Assembly (NCBI GenBank): GCA_902786725.1
Contig: CADADP010000001.1
Location: forward strand, 53,865-117,864
Length of the DNA: 64,000 nt
Reading direction: 5' to 3'
Source of the DNA: an uncultured Bacteroidales bacterium
Lineage (GTDB): Bacteria > Bacteroidota > Bacteroidia > Bacteroidales > Muribaculaceae
In this document: piece by piece, positions 62,193 through 64,000 of the stretch
Numbering within the stretch: position 1 is the first letter of the stretch
How the letters are laid out: each line of letters starts with the position of its first letter
Position numbers and translations under genes: made by a program
Notes under the pieces: generated by a model
What the model was told of the DNA's origin: nothing
What the model saw: the letters and a program-made list of their open reading frames with translations, nothing else
Databases searched by the model: none

Positions 62193-62420
62193 ATGAAACG
62201 GCTATTACACATATTCATAGTCATTATCGTTGCCACCTCGCTATGGGGGTGCGGGCGCAGCCGCACCGTGGCGGCGCTGGTGGAGGCCGACTCGCTGATG
62301 TGGACCCGCCCCGACAGTTCGCTGGCACTGGTGCAGAGCGTTAGCCCCGACACCCTCGACGACGAGAACCGCGCCTACCACGCGCTGCTGCTCACCCAGG
62401 CCCAGTTCCGCAACAATTAA
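62193..62420 (+). pseudogene. 5' fragment of a lipoprotein-type TPR/HTH regulator gene
   Basis: 75 codons: lipoprotein signal (SLWGCGRS, Cys 20), then ALVEADSLMWTRPDSSLALV and AYHALLLTQAQFRNN before a stop. This opening is that of long Bacteroidales lipoproteins/TPR sensors of 500 or more residues, so the gene is cut short. It is GC-rich, like the core genome. The next frame, in a different phase and much richer in A and T, supplies a matching 3' half. Confidence 0.7.
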
Positions 62421-62440
62421 ACTCAAGACCATCGGAAGCC

Positions 62441-63595
62441 ATGGATTGGTATTTGAAAGCTGAGGATAATGTTGGCGCTGATGATTATAGGAATCTATGT
62501 AATATTTACCTGCGAAAAGCCGTCCTTTATAGAGATTATTTTGCAAATTATAACGAAGATATATATTCTTTTAAGAAAGCGCTCAACATATATAAGTTTC
62601 TTAACGATTCCTCTTTCCAATTATTTTGTTTAGGGAATATAGGTGGATTATATAGAAAGACGAATATAGACTCCGCAAAATTCTATCTTCGAGAAGCCAT
62701 TGATATGGCTTATTCACTTGGCGATAGCTCTAAGTATTATATTGATTGCGAGTATCTGATACGGTTAAATATAATGAATGGTGAGTACGACAAAGCAAAG
62801 AAACTTTTGTTGGAAAAAATTTCATCTAAATCAGCGTATCTCAACAATGACTATTACTATGATCTATCTATGATTTATGCAAAGACGAACAATGTTGATT
62901 CAGCTGAACTTATATTGTCGTTTGCATCTAAGCCTGTTAACAACCCTGAATTAGATGCTAAATTAAAAGTAGAAATTGCAATAGCAGAGGCGAGAGGAGA
63001 TTTCAAAAAAGCATCCGAAATAGGTGAAAAAGAAAAGTTGTTCGCTAAAAAACTCACTAATAACAATGTTAAAACAGCTCTTTATGATAAAGAAAATAAA
63101 CATATAACAAATATAAATCTGAGTCTTAAGGGGAAAAACAAACAACGAACATATATAGGAATTATACTTATTCTATCTCTCATCTTCGTGTCTGCTATTT
63201 TAGTTTACTTCAAATTCAAGAAAGAAAAAGAATTGCAGAATAAAAGCGATAAAAGCCAGCTCGATTTAATAAAGGCTTTTGTAAATTCAGCAAAGGCTGG
63301 AATAAACATTAATGAAGATGTATTTGACGATGAGTTTTGGATTTCACTAAAATCATATCTTAATAACACTCAGAATAATATTATAAATAAAATTGAAGCC
63401 AAACACAGTCCGTTACAAGAAAAAGAACTTAGGTTTATTGAACTTATATGCTTAAACTTGAATAGCGCAGAGATAGCATTTTGCCTTGGATATAGTAGAG
63501 CCAGTAGTGTTAGGACTCTGAAAGTTCGTTTAAGAGACAAATTCAGAATCGATAGTAGTGTAGAAGATTATATAGAGGAACTGAAAAACACTTGA
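62441..63595 (+). CDS. TPR-transmembrane-HTH regulator lacking its N-terminus
   Basis: 384 residues, AT-rich. Helical TPR-like repeats (about 10-205: ALNIYKFLNDSSFQLFCLGNIGGLYRK and similar, split here by residues) are followed by one membrane helix (about 236-256, IGIILILSLIFVSAILVYF). Then comes a coiled linker and a C-terminal LuxR/GerE-like DNA-binding domain (about 325-384: FIELICLNLNSAEIAFCLGY, ASSVRTLKVRLRDKF). This is the architecture of the one-component TPR regulators of Bacteroidetes, but those begin with a signal/lipobox, here left on the separate 62193-62420 fragment. The start ATG is therefore nominal and the gene may not be functional. Confidence 0.65.
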   Translation: MDWYLKAEDNVGADDYRNLCNIYLRKAVLYRDYFANYNEDIYSFKKALNIYKFLNDSSFQLFCLGNIGGLYRKTNIDSAKFYLREAIDMAYSLGDSSKYYIDCEYLIRLNIMNGEYDKAKKLLLEKISSKSAYLNNDYYYDLSMIYAKTNNVDSAELILSFASKPVNNPELDAKLKVEIAIAEARGDFKKASEIGEKEKLFAKKLTNNNVKTALYDKENKHITNINLSLKGKNKQRTYIGIILILSLIFVSAILVYFKFKKEKELQNKSDKSQLDLIKAFVNSAKAGININEDVFDDEFWISLKSYLNNTQNNIINKIEAKHSPLQEKELRFIELICLNLNSAEIAFCLGYSRASSVRTLKVRLRDKFRIDSSVEDYIEELKNT

Positions 63596-63683
63596 AGCGA
63601 AAACTTAGTTTGAATGAAGCGCTAAAAAAAATATAAACAGCACGCATACAGAGATTTGCACACACTAAATAAGCGCATTATTT

Positions 63684-63717
63684 TTTGGTGAAGCGTGTTA
63701 TTTTGTCGTAATTTTGC
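63684..63717 (+). promoter_or_regulatory. Promoter of the terminal secreted-protein gene
   Basis: TTTG (63684-63687), 21 nt, TAATTTTGC (63709-63717); full consensus. 25 nt before the start codon. Confidence 0.75.
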
Positions 63718-63742
63718 GAACAAAAGATAAAAGCCAAACAGC

Positions 63743-64000
63743 ATGTCACGTTTTACCATAATATGTTTATTGGCACTCATAAGCCTGTCAGCAGCAGCAG
63801 ATGAAGTCCCAGTACAACCTATCAACCAAGGCAACGGTAGCGATCTAACGCCAACATTAGACTACGACCTTGCCACACAGGAGTTTACGGTTGACTTTGG
63901 CGAAGTGGACGAGATTAGCAGCGGGCGAGTCGTAATCCATGACGACAGTGGCGGCTACCAGGTTAAGAACTTCCTCGTGACACCGGCCTGCCACGAGTTC
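63743..64000 (+). CDS. Secreted protein of unknown function, N-terminal 86 residues
   Basis: The frame opens at ATG 63743 and is still open at the window end. Residues 1-19 form a signal peptide (MSRFTIICLLALISLSAAA), then DEVPVQPINQGNGSDLTPTL and a beta-rich stretch (YDLATQEFTVDFGEVDEIS, SGRVVIHDDSGGYQVKN). The start is a small exported beta domain, with nothing family-specific visible yet. The preceding promoter supports the start. Confidence 0.75.
   Translation, partial: MSRFTIICLLALISLSAAADEVPVQPINQGNGSDLTPTLDYDLATQEFTVDFGEVDEISSGRVVIHDDSGGYQVKNFLVTPACHEF

Noticed and set aside
63622-63834. 70-codon minus-strand frame near the window end
   Set aside because: It is antisense to the promoter and signal peptide of the secreted-protein gene starting at 63743.

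Overview
The window is a chromosomal segment of a member of the Bacteroidales. A Muribaculaceae-like gut lineage is my best guess, from gene families and overall feel rather than a marker search. Evidence for the order: SusC/SusD pairs, DUF1573, DUF3667 and DUF4834 families, PssA/Psd of the Bacteroides type, an acpP-fabF-rnc cluster, no Shine-Dalgarno use, and about a dozen promoters of the Bacteroidetes pattern TTTG-N19-21-TAnnTTTGC. Most of the window is fairly GC-rich core genome. Two stretches are clearly AT-richer and look acquired: 38.1-44.1 kb and 62.4-63.6 kb.

Layout. 1-7.1 kb: a glycan-uptake locus (partial SusD, SusC, SusD, surface lipoprotein), with no enzyme inside the window. 7.4-9.8 kb: membrane pyrophosphatase. 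10.2-13.8 kb: a large secreted protein of unknown role. 14.1-15.8 kb: peroxiredoxin and recA. 15.9-17.6 kb: phosphatidylethanolamine synthesis (psd-pssA-DUF4834, overlapping genes). 17.7-25.2 kb: an outer-membrane barrel, a large TPR protein and a PpiD-like foldase. 25.4-33.2 kb: an operon of GH78, GH2 mannosidase-like enzyme, ROK kinase, GmhA-like isomerase and MFS permease. 33.5-38.1 kb: surE, DUF3667, meaB and two DUF1573 proteins.

38.3-43.75 kb is the most notable region: a type VI-B CRISPR locus. A DUF4143-type ATPase gene lies 25 nt upstream of a 1196-residue Cas13b with two intact RxxxxH HEPN motifs. It is followed by a 7-repeat array with 36-nt repeats and 30-31-nt spacers. Neither csx27/csx28 nor cas1/cas2 is present, so this is a minimal RNA-targeting system whose only linked partner is the ATPase.

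44.1-48.1 kb holds three tandem histidine-phosphatase (MINPP-like) paralogues, then slyD. 48.9-52.0 kb is a repeat-rich interval. It carries an orphan SU10/DUF5309-type phage capsid protein with an unexpected N-terminal membrane/lipobox segment, and a tRNA-Leu(CAG). It is bracketed by a 64-bp inverted duplication of the start region of the next gene, an M28 peptidase/glutaminyl-cyclase homologue. 53.0-58.5 kb: prolyl oligopeptidase, SDR, HAD, ribF and upp. 58.5-59.5 kb: a lone tyrosine recombinase. 59.7-62.1 kb: acpP-fabF-rnc, with a strong stem-loop inside the first codons of rnc. 62.2-63.6 kb: a broken and apparently recombined TPR/HTH regulator. The window ends in the first 86 codons of a secreted protein preceded by a near-perfect promoter.
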